Shown: piece by piece, positions 22,046-34,599 of the stretch
How the letters are laid out: every line of letters starts with the position of its first letter
Numbering within the stretch: the first letter of the stretch is position 1
Origin: Siphonodentalium dalli
Taxonomy: Eukaryota > Mollusca > Scaphopoda > Gadilida > Siphonodentaliidae
Assembly (NCBI GenBank): GCA_032622095.1
Contig: CP136064.1
Coordinates: forward strand, 141,503,954 to 141,567,953
DNA: 64,000 bases
Direction of reading: 5' to 3'
The notes under the pieces: generated by a model
What the model was told of the DNA's origin: nothing
The model's database searches: none
What the model saw: only the letters and a program-made list of their open reading frames with translations
Translations under genes and position numbers: made by a program

Positions 22046-22165
22046 TTTAGACTGATTTAAACCAAATTTGGTTGAGTCACCCTGATGGATGTTATAATGG
22101 TGTTATTTTTTTTTTTAAATTGAGCAGGAAATTAATCTCAATTAAAATAATAAAAATTCATTTTT
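22046..22165 (+). repeat. Dispersed poly-T repeat, copy 2
   Basis: GATTTAAACCAAATTTGGTT, GTTATAATGGTGTTA, a T-run and TTAAATTGAGCAGGAAATTA, in the same order as 9868-10070. The stretch 21,694-22,045 before it is unremarkable. Confidence 0.5.
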
Positions 22166-22546
22166 TTTAAAGAGTTGTGTCCCTGGCTCTGCCCCTATTT
22201 GACCCAGTGACCCCATATGAACAAATCTGAACCTCAGTCACCCAAGGACCCTCCATACCAAATATAAGCAAATCGGCCCAATGGTTCTTGAGAAGAAGTC
22301 ATTCTAAGAATTACTATGGAGGAATAGAGTTATGGCCCTGCTTTCGCAACTATTTGACCCAGTGACCTCATTTGAACAAATCTGAATGTGAGTCACCTAG
22401 GGAACATCCACGCCAAATATGAAACCATTCGGTCTTATGGTTCTGAAGAAGAAGAGGTTTAAAGAATTGTTGACGTATGGACGGACGACGGACGAGGATT
22501 GATGACTATAGCTCCACCGGAGACTTCGTCTCAGGCGAGCTAAAAA
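22166..22546 (+). repeat. F3 element, 3' portion
   Basis: Two core units (GAGTTGTGTCCCTGGCTCTG; GAGTTATGGCCCTGCTTTCG), GGACGGACGACGGACGAGG microsatellite (about 22,480-22,497) and hairpin 22510-22541 (AGCTCCACCGGAGAC / GTCTCAGGCGAGCT), then AAAAA. Confidence 0.85.
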
Positions 22547-22972
22547 GGGGGATGAGCTAGGTCTGTAGCTATTTAATGACAAATGTTATGTCAAGGTTGG
22601 GAGAGGAATGAGGCCGCTGGACGGCCAGCCTGCCGTAGTAGCAGAAACCCAGTCTTTACGTAATAGCTGTCTACATTTACCATTAGGGTAACATTTCTTG
22701 AGAAGATGGTTTCTATAAAAGCAATATGACTTGTTATCACATCCTCATTTGAATTGTTTGTTTATCTGTCTATGTATAAACATCAATGTTCTGTTTTTGT
22801 TCAAATAAATATAAGCCATGTTTGTAGCATATACTGCATGTTGTGATATTGTTTCGAATCTTTAAAATATATGTGATCTTGGTGACAGTTTTCTTGGATT
22901 CTGATCTATATTTTGAGTGCTATTACTTTCCTCAGTTCCTTGAACACTTGATGTATTTATCCTATCTCTCAC

Positions 22973-23111
22973 CTGCATCATGGGTGATAATGTTTTTTTT
23001 TGTTTCTATAATCTCCTGATTTGGTTTTATAGCCAAGAATTTTCCACCATTGATATCCACTGTCAGATTCAGTATACCAGGCTGAATCTTGCTGTGTTTA
23101 CATTGCTTCAC
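22973..23111 (-). CDS. INPP5D/INPPL1: SHIP-like 5-phosphatase, PH-like domain exon
   Basis: A 139-nt exon on the minus strand. Acceptor CTATGTTTTAG (AG at 23112-23113), donor GATGCAG|GTGAGA. It enters in phase 0 and leaves in phase 1. It encodes KIQPGILNLTVDINGGKFLA and, after IKPNQEIIETKK, NIITHDA, which joins in frame to VLQLIKS of the next exon. The strand-turn-strand pattern (LTVDINGGKFLAI) followed by a THDAVLQLIKS stretch is the PH-like region of SHIP proteins. The previous exon should end in phase 0, near the residues equivalent to TFE in vertebrate SHIP; I could not find it. Confidence 0.85.
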
Positions 23112-24548
23112 CTAAAACATAGATTAAAACTTAGATTAATATTGTTGGAGCTTATAAACATATTTATATATAATATTTATATCATATTTATTAGAACTAT
23201 GTATTAAACATGGCTCATTCGAACCCTAATATTAATGTATACGTAACTCGAGAAAAGGGGTCTCAAAACATGCATATGCAAACTATTCCCGAGCTAATTC
23301 GTCGATATAGCGCTAAACAACGCGTTTTGTTAGTTATATTTTTGTGTAAATTTGATATCATTTCTCTGTTCTGGTTAAATTTTTCTAATCAGCTGATCTT
23401 CCGAGTGATGCCGGCAGCACTCGTGTGTTTTCGGAAATAAGTGCATTCACGATATCGCCATGTTTGTGACGTAATATTTTTCCCCAGTGTCTCTATCATT
23501 TTCGGTACGCGATAATGTGTTTCCGTTGGGTCGATCTTATTTGTCCATGCGAGAATAATAACCTCTATTGACAAGGATGTAATGATAGAACGGTTTTCCA
23601 CTTTGATACACAATGTCAACATGAATTTTAGTCATTTACATTGATCCTTGGAACACATTGATTTTTCTCAAATATTTCTCAAATAATTTTCATTTGAATA
23701 CGTGTCGATGAACTGCAGTTAGTTAAATTCCATAGTTCTTTTTAACGGTACTCAATCCGATCAGACGGTCCCCATACCATCAAGATACAACAGCAACAAC
23801 ATTTCTTCAAAATACACTTTACTTATCAGAATCGATGTATTGCAACAACATAATGCTAATCACTGTCAACTATAGTATCAAATTTCCCAAAACTTGTTGT
23901 TTATCAACATTTTGTTCAACAATATATGGCCGTATAATCACTAAAGTATCGCAAAAATTTACCGTATTACCACTTGACTTTAGAGTTATCCATCTTCATC
24001 CGCAATTTTGTCCGAGACCCTCCGTTTGACCATGTGTTTCTGAGAATCATATTATTACACATCTCAAGAAATAACAAACTTTGACAATCGATATCTGTTC
24101 ACTCTGAGCTTTGGTGGGTGGGGTCCTCGACTCAAGTATAATATTTTGTTAACCCCCGAAGCCAATGAAACACTAATTTAGGACCGAAATGAAAATTGGG
24201 AAAATATGTTTCTACCTCTAATAAAAAGGAACGATATTGAAAACTGTCACTTCCCTGGTGACATACTGGCATCTGTGTGGAGTTTAGAGTCTATATACAT
24301 AGACACAACAAGTACATATATAGGTTACTTGGAGCACTCAAAATTCGTTTATTTTATTTCACCATCAGTTTAATTAAAACCACCTGCCTCTGAGTCACAC
24401 GACGAAATGTGGGAAAAGGGCAAACATGTAAGACCTCCAGCTCAGGGGTAAATGCTGAAAAAACTAAATATAGTCTCGTCGATAAAAGTTTTGACCTAGC
24501 AAATATTTGGGCTAAGTTGGTTTTTATTTCCATTTTGAAGAGGAATAA
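23112..24548. other. No gene recognised, presumed intron
   Basis: Lies upstream of the PH-like exon on the minus strand. ORFs on both strands (23210, 23389, 24354, 24409) have no recognisable residues. CpG-richer sequence sits around 23,270-23,530. Confidence 0.35.
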
Positions 24549-25306
24549 AAGGTCTGCCGACCAAAGTGTCCCCCGAAATGGTGGCAAGTCGATGCCGCTT
24601 TGTTAAAGAAATTAAAAAAAAATGTTGAAATTTTCTAAGTCGAAAAGGGTTAATAACTCCGTTAAAAAAATAATTTTTCCGTCATCTATATACATGTTGC
24701 ACATCTCCAATATGTGGGTAACAATACTCTGAAGTTTCAAATATCTACGATCAAAACTGTAGGAGGAGTTGATTACCTCATGAAGGGACCCTCATGCAGA
24801 AAATTATAAAAAAATGTTGAAAGTTTCTAAGTCGAAAAGGGTTAATAACTCTGTCAAAAAATAATTTTTCCGTCATCTATATACATGTTGCACATCTTCA
24901 ATATATGGGCAACAATATACTGAAGTTTCAAATCTCTAGGATGAAAACTGTACGAGGAGTTGATTACACCATGAAGGTACCCTCATACAAAAAAATTCTA
25001 AAAAAATGTTGAAAGTTTCTAAGTCGAAAAGGGTTAATAACTCGGTCAAAAAATAATTTTTCCGTCATCTATATACATGTTGCAAATCTTCAATATATGG
25101 GCAACAAAATTCTGAAGTTTCAAATCTCTGGGATGAAATCTGTAGGAGGAGATGATTACACCATGAAGGTACTCAAAAGTGTGATGGACGGACAAACGGA
25201 CATACGGACAAATGGACGGACTGACATACGGACGGACGAACAGACGGACGGACGGAGCCCGTTTCTATTGTCCCCCAAAAATAATTTTTTCGGAGGACAA
25301 TAATAA
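24549..25306 (+). repeat. Complete F6 element
   Basis: 5' hairpin GGTC-TGCC-GACC (24551-24562) then AAAGTGTCCCCCGAAA. Nearly three 192-bp core units follow (TTTCTAAGTCGAAAAGGGTT, AATAATTTTTCCGTCATCTA, GAAGTTTCAAAT), then an ACGG-type microsatellite (25,185-25,257) and a 3' hairpin at 25268-25300 pairing TTGTCCCCC with GGAGGACAA, followed by TAATAA. The GTCCCCC block is shared by both ends. Confidence 0.85.
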
Positions 25307-26095
25307 TCATATCCTCTATAACATATCCAAAATCCGATAAATCAGCTTAGAGCAAAATGTTCTATTCAAAATGGCATCCATGTTGATAATAATTGGTATT
25401 GAAAAATGCTGATTTTCTGTGATATCGCCAAGTTAGTAATAAAATGAAATATAAACAAACAATGCTTAATCGTAAACCATATAAGTATGTACAATGTCTG
25501 TACCAACTTGCCCATATCACACCTGTTACCCCATTTGATATTGGAATAGTTAGAAAATAGACATGAAAAATAACACCAAAAACAGCGTCTTCACCATCGG
25601 TTTCAGTAGAAGAATAGGATTAAATTTGTTTTAAATTATTTTTCCTCAAAATGTGTCTACATTGTTTACACGCCGTTCCCATGACACAACTTTCAAATTA
25701 TACAGCAGTGCGGAACACAAAGCTCACATCTTCTACTTCCATATTATATATAATTTTTCCGTGTGTTAAAAAGATATATTCAAACAGTTAATCCATATAG
25801 ATAATTAACACAGCTCCAATGCTACGTACGTGTGTACACACCCCCCGCCTGTCTATCTTTTCTACAGTTGATTTCAACATATAAACATGCAATGGACGGA
25901 TCTACGTAAATTGTGAAAAACTATGCATATATACTTAGCTAGATCATATCATGAATCGCTACCCTGGATACACTCGTAGAGATAATTCCACACCAGTTCA
26001 AGTAATGTGAAATTTTTCATGTTCAGATAAGGAAGTTTATAAACATTTAATAAAAACCAGTGCAGCTAATATATTCTTAGTTAATATCGTTCCTC
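25307..26095. other. No gene recognised
   Basis: AT-rich; no long open frame and no repeat shared with other parts of the window. Confidence 0.4.
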
Positions 26096-26099
26096 AGTA

Positions 26100-26345
26100 A
26101 ATAGTGTATTCGATCCACTGTGTACGTAGTTCACGAAGATCCCAACTCGATGTTGCATGAAATATGGAGTATAACACCCCCTATTGTGAAATATATTATG
26201 AAGGAACAAGTAATAAATAAATATATATAGTCACTGAGTTGTTTTTTTTTCAATGCTATAAAGTTCTCCATCAGAACATTATTAAAAACGTTCCCATAAT
26301 TTTAACTGGTTGAATATGATCTCTACGGTAGCCAGAGTATAAATT
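26100..26345. repeat. Dispersed repeat DR2, copy 3 (diverged)
   Basis: ACGAAGATCCCAACTCGATG, ATTATGAAGGAACAAGTAAT, GTTCTCCATCAGAACATT and GAATATGATCTCTAC follow the order of the copies at 10.5 and 13.9 kb. Confidence 0.45.
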
Positions 26346-26649
26346 CATGGCCTGATCTAATACTTGGCGACCCATTCCTATATTCTATAAGAAATATATT
26401 CAACATATACTGCAAATCATGCAATTTACTACGATAATGATGAAATTTAAATACAAATGCATCTCAACATAACTATTATTATACATGTATAAGTAATATT
26501 ATGTTCCTTTCTGAACCCCCTCCCCCCAATCGCACCATCGCCACGTCTCAGATAAATTCAGGATGACCGTCCTATCATTAAATGCTTGTCAACAGAGACC
26601 ATTTTCTCACAGTGACACACACATACAAATTGAAACACCTTTATCGCGT

Positions 26650-26760
26650 ACCTGAAATTATAAGACGCTAGGGAAGCTTATTTACGAATACACCCGGAAA
26701 TCCTCGGCTGTTGTCGGTGGTTATTGCATCATCCAAAATGGCAGGTTGGAATAAAAATGT
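26650..26760. promoter_or_regulatory. Possible promoter-like patch
   Basis: A CpG-richer patch in AT-rich surroundings with an ETS-like ACCCGGAAATCC and a YY1-like CCAAAATGGCAGG. No TATA box or coding exon could be tied to it. Speculative. Confidence 0.15.
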
Positions 26761-29273
26761 TCGGGACCCAAACATTTTGATTTTGTTGTAATTTTCATGA
26801 CTTGAATGCGTCTTTATGGGACATATATTGGTCGTAGAAAGGTAGTTTGGGTATTTATCTACCTATTTTGATAACGGGAAAATTTCAAAAGCGAATATTA
26901 TTTTGCGTATTTTGGAGCGCAAACCGGCATGTGGCTTTAAGCTGTCTTGGCCTGTGTTAAACGTGACATGCCATGGTTTTCATATTTGGGCTAAAAATTT
27001 ATTTAATTGGTTGCCGTTGGGTTTAATTTTAGCAAAAATATCCCACAAACACAACATTTTACTGATGCATCTCCCTGTGTGAAATTATGGCTAAAGCCAG
27101 GAATGATCAAGAACTCATCTTCGATTGGAAATAAATATAGACCCTATGAATTCTTGTGAAAACAAGTAATCATTAATCAGTGAACATAAATTATGAAGTA
27201 TGGTAATAACCGGGTACTTGGTATGTGATCATAAATGAGTCATTTATACAGCGGTGCTTAAATGTATTGTAAACTATGACAACAGCTGTCATGGCTTTTC
27301 ACAAGTATAAAATTAATTAGTCTCAGTTCCTTGCTGCTGATTAGTACTGAATGATGATTAATCTGAATTTACTCTGATGTTACCGACAGTATCAAGACAT
27401 GTTTGTTTTAATTTTGAGGTACATGTATATATAGTAGTACAGACTACAGTACACTGAAATGCAAAAAAAATTGAATAACGCAAAAAATCTGGCATTTTGA
27501 GATTTTTACAGATATGCAGGAGATATTAATGGGGGTTGCAGAAGATAATGGGGGTCTTCCGTATTTGCGGGAAAGCCATCATAAAGTGGAGGTCTCACAG
27601 CGAATCTGTGAGACTTAACACCGCTGGTTGGGACTATTGAAGTATAGATTGGGATTTGCGAATTGAATTATGATCACTGATTACTATACTCACAATTGAC
27701 ATGTATAGATGTTGATAGGTTCACGCGAGTTATACATTAGGTAAGGAATTGTAGTCATGCATTGCTGCAATCTCTCATTCTCTTCAAAAGCCGGGCAACG
27801 ATGTATATGTAATTCATGAAAGAGATGCATGAATATTACTTAATTGTGCAGGTTATTTGTTGCCTATTAGGCTGTAGTCATGAATGTAGTAACTCTGTGG
27901 GCTTTTCATATACTGTTCAGTTAAAAACTTGGATTACTGGCAATACCTGCTTTGGTCTTATAATTAAGAGCCAATACCAATTACCCGTACTGTTACCAAG
28001 GTAAATCAGCGAAAATTACTGATACCGAGATTGAAATTTTAATACCGCCCAGCTCTAGACAAGATCATGCCCGTAAATTCCCAGAGTGGCAACTGGTTAA
28101 GATCAAGAAAATACCATGCAGTAATCACCTGTTTAAGGATGGGGACACTGATCACCCAGTTGTCCAATCAACATGCAATTCTGTTGAGCGTCAAACTTGA
28201 AAGTGTAATTTTTGAAAATGACAAATTTTAGAAAACCGTTGGGATAACTTACTCCCACATTGTACTGCATTTACAATGTTCTCAATTCCTTAGAAATTTC
28301 AACGTGATCAGGCGAATAACATGATCATGAAACAAGAAGATACATGGTATTAAATGAGGGGGGGGACTTAATTTTTTTTAGGTGTTTTTTGAATTTCAGA
28401 AGCAGAAATTGCCTTCGCCATGCTCATTCTCATGAACGGCAATCTGAGGTGGATGATTAAAATTTTGTTTTTAATACTTTCCTCATTCGAATTAAATCTG
28501 CAGCCTGATTTCTCAAAGCTTTGCAGTGCCCTGGTATCAACAGCATACCCTTGCACTTTATTCACCAGTGAAATACTGTAAAGACACTTACCATGAAACA
28601 CGTCTTTGGTATGAACACTTTATTTTTCTCTGGTGATGGTGATTTTTTGTGATTCCCCGTTTCAGAATAAATGCCGCTGTCGTCAGACAACAAAACAGAC
28701 TCAACCTGTATAAATCATGTAAAAAAAAATCATATATGATCTATATGGGATACATACAGTGGCATGTCCCATTACAGTCTGGCCGCCAACACACTGAACC
28801 TGGTTTTGGCGTATATATTAATTTTTCCTTGTCCCCATGCGGAATATCTTTACTAGACAGCTGACAGGATACACATAGACACTGTTTGCCAAATAAGATA
28901 ATGTCAAGGTCGGTAAAAATGGCAGACTATGAGTATTAAAGCAAACCCAACACGTTCAACGGTTAGCGTGTACAGTGTCAATGTTTTCTTATGAATTTCA
29001 GCTGTATCATGTTAAAGAGAAACCAAAGACTAGATTGCAGATGGAGAGGGGTTTGAGTGTAGGGTGTGACGATGCTCTGTGCACAAGATGACGAAGAATA
29101 AAAAAAAATAAGTGGCTGAATACTAGTCTTTACTAGTACTACTACTACTAGATCCTACTACTACTAGACTTTACTGTTTACGTAAGTTATGGTTACATAA
29201 TTTTGTTGGCGGTTTCATTACCAGGTCAGGTAAATCAGGAAATATCAAGACATGTCATTTCGTCACAAAAACA
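26761..29273. other. No gene recognised
   Basis: AT-rich. Minor items: a perfect hairpin GTCTCACAG-CGAAT-CTGTGAGAC (27592-27614) and a CTA/ACT triplet run at about 29,130-29,170. A minus-strand frame at 28,480-28,575 (LVNKVQGYAVDTRALQSFEK) follows an acceptor-like TGTCTTTACAG but matches no family I know. Confidence 0.35.
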
Positions 29274-30505
29274 AATGAAAGTGTCAATGACACTGTAGCT
29301 CAACTTGGAAAGGGAATCATTTCATGTGTTACAGTCAATGGAGCGATTAGGAATGCGGAAAGATGAAATGTCTAAGTAATACCAGATTATCAACATGAAG
29401 AGAAATATATAAAGTAAAAGTAATATCCAAGATGGTTGCTGGCGGCTATGTTTTCGAATGAAATTCCAAAACATTTAATAGCTTCCATCCACTAGATCAA
29501 TATCAAGATTAATATGAAGTTTGGTGACATCGGCTGTTGGGTGTGCCAAATGATTAAGTCAAGCAAAGAGTAAAATCCAAGATGGCTGCCAGTGGACATG
29601 TTTTATGACCGAATGTTCCCAAAATGACTCGTTCCCATCTACATGCTAACAGCCATGATAAATTTCATAATGATCGGCCACAACTACGACTTGTAACCAG
29701 TGCCAAAGGATTTAGTCATGCAATGAGTTAAAATCCAAGATGGCTATTTTTAGGTATTAAAATCCAAACAAATTTCATGATTATCAGGCGAATAGTTCGG
29801 CCTGTAGCCCGTGCTAATTGAATTTTGAAATCCAAGATGACAGTAGCGGCCCATGTTTTTTAGCCAAATGACCCCAAAATGACTCGTTTCCCCATCTACT
29901 TGTCAATGTCAAAAGCCATGAGAAATTTCATAATGATCCGACCAAAGTTACGACCTGTAGCTCATGCCAAAGGATTTAGTCATGCAAAGAGTAAAATCGA
30001 AGATGGCTGCTAGCGGCCATGTTTGTTTTATGGCTGATTGACCCCAAAAAGACTCGTTCCCATCTGCATGTCAATATTAACATCCATGACAAAATCATGA
30101 TGATCAGACGAAAACTCCGGACTGTAGCAGGTGCTAATTGATTGAATTTTGAAATCCATGATGGCCGCTACATGTCAATGTTTAAATGCCATGACAAATT
30201 TCATGAAGATCTGACCAAAGATACGACCTGTAGCCCAGGTAAAAGGATTTAGTCATGCAAAGAGTAAAATCGAAGATGGCTGCCGGCAGCCATGTTTTAT
30301 GGCCGAATGACTCGTTCCCATCTACATGTCAAGATTAACATCCATGACAAATTTCATGATGATCCTACCAAAGGTATGACCTGTAGCCCGTTCCAAAGGA
30401 TTTAGTCTTGCAAAGATTAAAATCCAAGATGGCTGCTGGCAGCCATGTTTTATGACCGAATGACACCAAAATGACTCGTTCCCATCTACATCTCAAGATT
30501 CCACC
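29274..30505 (+). repeat. F1 element with 5' end, diverged core
   Basis: 5' hairpin GTGTC-AAT-GACAC (29281-29293), TGTAGCTCAACTTGG and six or seven worn monomers with internal deletions. It ends at CTCAAGATT without a microsatellite or 3' hairpin. It is older than the 12-18 kb copies, judging by divergence. Confidence 0.8.
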
Positions 30506-32335
30506 AAATTCATGCACGTTCTCTCTAATGATATGTTGAATTAAATCACATTTGGGGTCATTTGGATCATGGATGGCAAGAGGAGATTCACTAGCATTTA
30601 TAAGATTGTTCAATTCGCCGATATCCAACAAAGTTATATATCATGAATTCCACGAAAAAGCGGCCATGGATACCGATAATGGGTATTTGCATCATAAGCA
30701 TGTCATCGGGGAATGTTGTTGCTTCTTCTGTATTTCATTATTACTATCCAATGAATATATTTTGGAATGGTCATTGCCCTCGCTATACAATCTCTTAAAC
30801 AACAGATATTGTATGACTGGGGATCAATGATGCAGTCAACGCATATTTTCATATTTTGCCAAATAAGGTCAAATAAACCAAAATATCATTTTCAAGCAGC
30901 TCAAGGGTCATTCTAGGTTAATAGTGAGGCATGTGTGGAAATGTTATTTTTGTCACATTTCCCATATCACAATCTGCCTCAATTACCATAGTATCCCCTT
31001 TTTGCACATATATTTTAGTAAAATGACGGTTTAACCCTACCAACAACCCGTTTCTAAGGTAAAAACAGTCGCATAGCAACCGTTGCCATGGAAAGCATTT
31101 TCGTGATTGCCCCCATATCTGAAAATAATACGTGGGACCTAATATACACATGTGCCAAGTTTTATGCTTTTATGACAATGTCCGCACTTGTTACACAAAA
31201 AACTATACCTAAAAAAATCGCACTGTGATTCCGTCACGCCCGTTGTGTGATTCCGTCACGGCGAACAAACCGAGTTCACTAGTAATATACACACAAGTGT
31301 GTGACAATGCGGCTTTTTTCTGCAAGTATAATGTCTCTACTTTGCTAATTGAGAACTTTTTCCAGATCAGCTTGGCTGAATGAGCAGGGTTCTTCAATAG
31401 TACGGACCTACCCTAATATTGATGGCACTTTTTTCACCCACTGACCAACGCGCGAAGCGCGTTCAGTGGGTGTACTATTATCGTAGGACTCAAGCGTTTC
31501 TGCTGAATTGAAATAGTGCCTATGCGTTTCTGCTGAGCTGCACTGACGTTTGATCGCAAAATAAAATTATAACCATTATCAAAGCACACGTTTGGATAAC
31601 ACCGCCATAAACAGTTTCATATTATGATGTTGAGCTCATATCGTCAATAAAATTATAGTTATAATTGATAAAACTAAATTGTACTGCTAAAGTAATTCTA
31701 CCAATTGGGTAACTAGATTCAGGTTGAGCTAGAACTTGAGAAATTTTTAATTTCGACCAATTGAAATGCCGCTGGAATTGGAAAGGGTTAAGGTTGTTGG
31801 GCAACGCAAATGACGTCATCGAAAACAAGGCGACTCAAAATGAGTCAAAAATCGTACACAGTACATGTCTCGCTTCGTCTCGGAATCGTGATTTAAATTC
31901 ATTCATTTTGACTGTTACTGTGTCCTAAGATATTAGCAACTTGTGGAATGTGCTTAGGAAGGATTGTTTTGATATCTAATAAGTGGGATTTACCTCCCAA
32001 AAAGGTGAGTTTCAGGCCTGCATTTGTTGTCAATCTGTATTATCTGATTCTGACAGCGCTCGTCTGCAACTGCAATTGGCAGAATTCGCGTGTTTGACTA
32101 AACGTATTCTCCACTCGATTCTCGAGTCAAAATGCACAATAATCGGTCAAATTCTTTCAATAATTCTATCTAAATACATCTTAGCTATTATTCGGATCAG
32201 ATCTCCCCGTCGAGAAAGCGATATGTTGACCAAAACGACACTTGAGAAAGTTGTTTACATTTTGAGCGCACACTGCCTGCGGCACAGTAGTCAGTACACG
32301 CTCGATTTTTATCATGGAAACAAATCAATTTCTTC
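30506..32335. other. No gene recognised
   Basis: Includes a minus-strand frame at 30,510-30,628 (GELNNLINASESPLAIHDP) that looks protein-like, but it begins just after a stop with no acceptor. A 119-codon plus ORF at 31,983 lies in a CpG-richer patch. Neither was recognised. Confidence 0.35.
31225..31260 (+). repeat. Paired 14-mer GTGATTCCGTCACG
   Basis: Exact copies at 31225-31238 and 31247-31260. The same 14-mer recurs at 35441-35454 and 35620-35633. Confidence 0.8.
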
Positions 32336-32850
32336 CATCTAAAAGATAATTACGTGCTGGACCCTGTCATTTTAGGAATATATAAGTATTCCACGCAGAC
32401 ATACCTCAGTCTCAGCTTAAAATTTTGAAAAATAACAGTTTTATTGACATAAATCGATTTGAATGGGAAAATCCCGTGTTAAAATTTATCATTGAAAAAA
32501 AATAATTTCTTCCCTCTAAAAAATAATTACGTGCTGTACCCTGTCATTTTAGGAATATATAGGTATTCCACGCTGACACACCAAGTCTCAGCTTAAAATT
32601 TTGAAAAATAAGAGTTTTATCGACATAAATCGATTTGAATAGCAAATCCCATGTTAAAATTTATCATCGAAAAAAATTAATTTCTTCCATCTAAAAAATA
32701 ATTACGTGCTGTACCCTGTCATTTTAGGAATATATAAGTATTCCACACAGACACACCAAGTCTCAGCTTAAAATTTTGAAAAATAAGAATTTTATCGACA
32801 TAAATCAATTTTAATGGCAGATCCCATGTTAAATAATAAATTTTAGGGCC
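32336..32850 (+). repeat. About 176-bp tandem repeat, three copies
   Basis: AATTACGTGCTGTACCCTGT and GTATTCCACGCAGACA-type words recur at spacings of 177 and 175 bp, each with AGCTTAAAATTTTGAAAAAT and CATAAATCGATTTGAAT. No termini recognised. Confidence 0.85.
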
Positions 32851-32929
32851 CTGCGAATGTTTTCTGAGCTGTTCCATATTGGCCAACAGAGTCCATATTT
32901 GACAGGTTCTACCTGATAATTGTGCGACA

Positions 32930-33790
32930 GTACAGTCGCGTTACTTTATACGTCAACATTGGTCATTATCACCCGACAAATTTATTTTGGTCTATCGTAT
33001 CAACCCCCATGTAGCCTGACTAAGTGTCAACATTGGTCTTTATTGCTCCACTAATTTTTATCGTCTCATCGATATGAATTCCATATCCAATTATCCACAT
33101 ATAACCAACCGAACCTCTAATCCCGGTCCAATTTTTTTTTTTTTTCATCGCTATAGTCAAGTTACGTAATATTTTATCACGTGATAATTTTACTTATATG
33201 TCTATGGTATTACTATAGTATACGGTATACGTATATCAATTGCTATTCCTTTCTATATAATCCTGGTGCCATCTATAGAGTAAGAGATAATTTCAGACCC
33301 CCCCCCCCAATTTTATATCATTGCCGCTACAGTACAGTCGCGATGCATCACATGGCAACATTGATCGCTATCGCTCTACTAATTTATGTCAGTTCATCGT
33401 TCCCCTTTTTCTCCGAGTCTATTTAACCAACCCAACATCTAAACCCGGCCTAAATTATTTTCATCGGTATACCGTAGTTGTGTTACATACATATTTTTAT
33501 CATTTGATTCCAATTTGCATTGTACCACTATAGAAGTCCATAAATGACTATTCTGGCACTATATAGAGATAACGAAGATTATTACAACCCCCCCCCCCCC
33601 CATTTTATAGCCTTGTTGCAACAGTAGAGTTGAGATGCATGATATGTCAACATTGGTCGTTATCGCTCTACAAATTTATATCGGTTCAACCCTTAGTTCC
33701 CTGTATCGCCCACTCCTCCCTCAATTTATTTTTTCATTTGTATTATAGTCTCGTTACGTACATATTTTATCTCTTGTAACTTTTGCTTCA
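32930..33790 (+). repeat. About 300-350 bp tandem repeat with poly-C tracts, three diverged copies
   Basis: Each unit has ACAGTACAGTCGCG, TCAACATTGGTC-TTATCGCTC, a CCCC-rich tract before ATTTTATA (33,299 and 33,588), and GTTACGTA-ATATTTTATC. ORFs here are not conserved between units. Confidence 0.7.
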
Positions 33791-33952
33791 ACATGCCGAG
33801 TTCTGCTGCAGACGATACAAAACTGACAACATTTCGAAATGTAAGCAGGCTTCAAACTCATCTTATCCAAGAAACTTGTGTATAAGGTGTACTCGCATTT
33901 GTTGCGTTAAAAACCAAAGGTCCCAAGTCAAGGTCCAAAATCCCCAACACAC

Positions 33953-34262
33953 TGATGTGAGGTTTAATGATAACTCACATCTACATAACCTAACCAATAT
34001 AAGGATGTGAGGTGTAATGATAACTCCATCCACATACAGTAATGTCCAAAGTAATTGACCACTTAACCACAGCAGAATTATGGGTAATTTTTCCGGATTT
34101 TAAATCCTGAAAAATTACCAATAATTCTGCTCTGGTTAAGTGGTCAATTACTTTGGGCATTACTGTAACCAATATAAGGATGTGAGGTTTAATGATAACT
34201 CTATCCACATAATCAATATACGGGTGTGATGTTTAATGAGAACGCCATCCACATAACTAATA
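33953..34262 (+). repeat. 47-bp tandem repeat, four units, split by a MITE
   Basis: GATGTGAGGTTTAATGATAA and CTCCATCCACATAACCAATA recur four times. One unit is interrupted after CCACATA by the MITE at 34037. Confidence 0.8.
34037..34165. mobile_element. Palindromic MITE, TA target (CAGTAATG family)
   Basis: 129-bp inverted repeat ending CAGTAATG...CATTACTG, flanked by TA on both sides (34035-34036, 34166-34167). Shares CTTAACCACAGCAGAATTAT with 2287-2496. Neighbouring 47-bp units act as the empty site and confirm a TA duplication. Confidence 0.85.
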
Positions 34263-34373
34263 ACTATGTGTAAAAATTAAATAAAAAAATTAAATTCCAT
34301 GATGGCGTCCAATATGGACTATCTAATTCTGCTCCAAAAACATGTATATTCAATATATGGATGTTTATTGGAT

Positions 34374-34393
34374 GGGGGGGGGGGGGGGGGGGG
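34374..34393 (+). repeat. Poly-G tract (20 nt)
   Basis: Uninterrupted G run following ATTGGAT; the length is assembly-sensitive. Confidence 0.95.
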
Positions 34394-34599
34394 ACCGATT
34401 ATTTCAATGATATTTTAATTCACTGGGATACAAAACCCGACCTACGGGAGCACGCTTCGCGCACGACTGTATCTTAAGCATATGTGCATATTTAATAAGC
34501 CAACAATTGGAATCCCAACAGAGAAGACTGGCGTAGGTCCCTTGCGCATAGACATCGTTGATGATCTCTATGGGAAACCAACTTGACATTTAATAGACA

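Larger units (their letters stand above)
19703..22972 (-). other. INPP5D/INPPL1: 3.27 kb intron of the SHIP-like gene
   Basis: Donor GCAG|GTGAGA (at 22972) and acceptor CTCTCGTTTCAG (at 19703), phase 1. It holds an F10 copy, an F1 fragment and two F3 elements, all antisense to the gene. Confidence 0.85.

Noticed and set aside
24384-24454. Possible extra SHIP exon on the minus strand (TTTTTTCAG acceptor, CAG|GTGG donor, frame FTPELEVLHVCPFP)
   Set aside because: The phase would fit the exon at 22973, but the residues do not resemble the region before the PH-like domain and the donor is weak.
28480-28575. Minus-strand frame LVNKVQGYAVDTRALQSFEK considered as an SH2 piece of SHIP
   Set aside because: Alignment to SH2 strands is not convincing and a donor-like site sits only a few bases upstream of the acceptor.
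30510-30628. Protein-like minus-strand frame GELNNLINASESPLAIHDP
   Set aside because: Begins directly after a stop with no acceptor or start codon; no family recognised.
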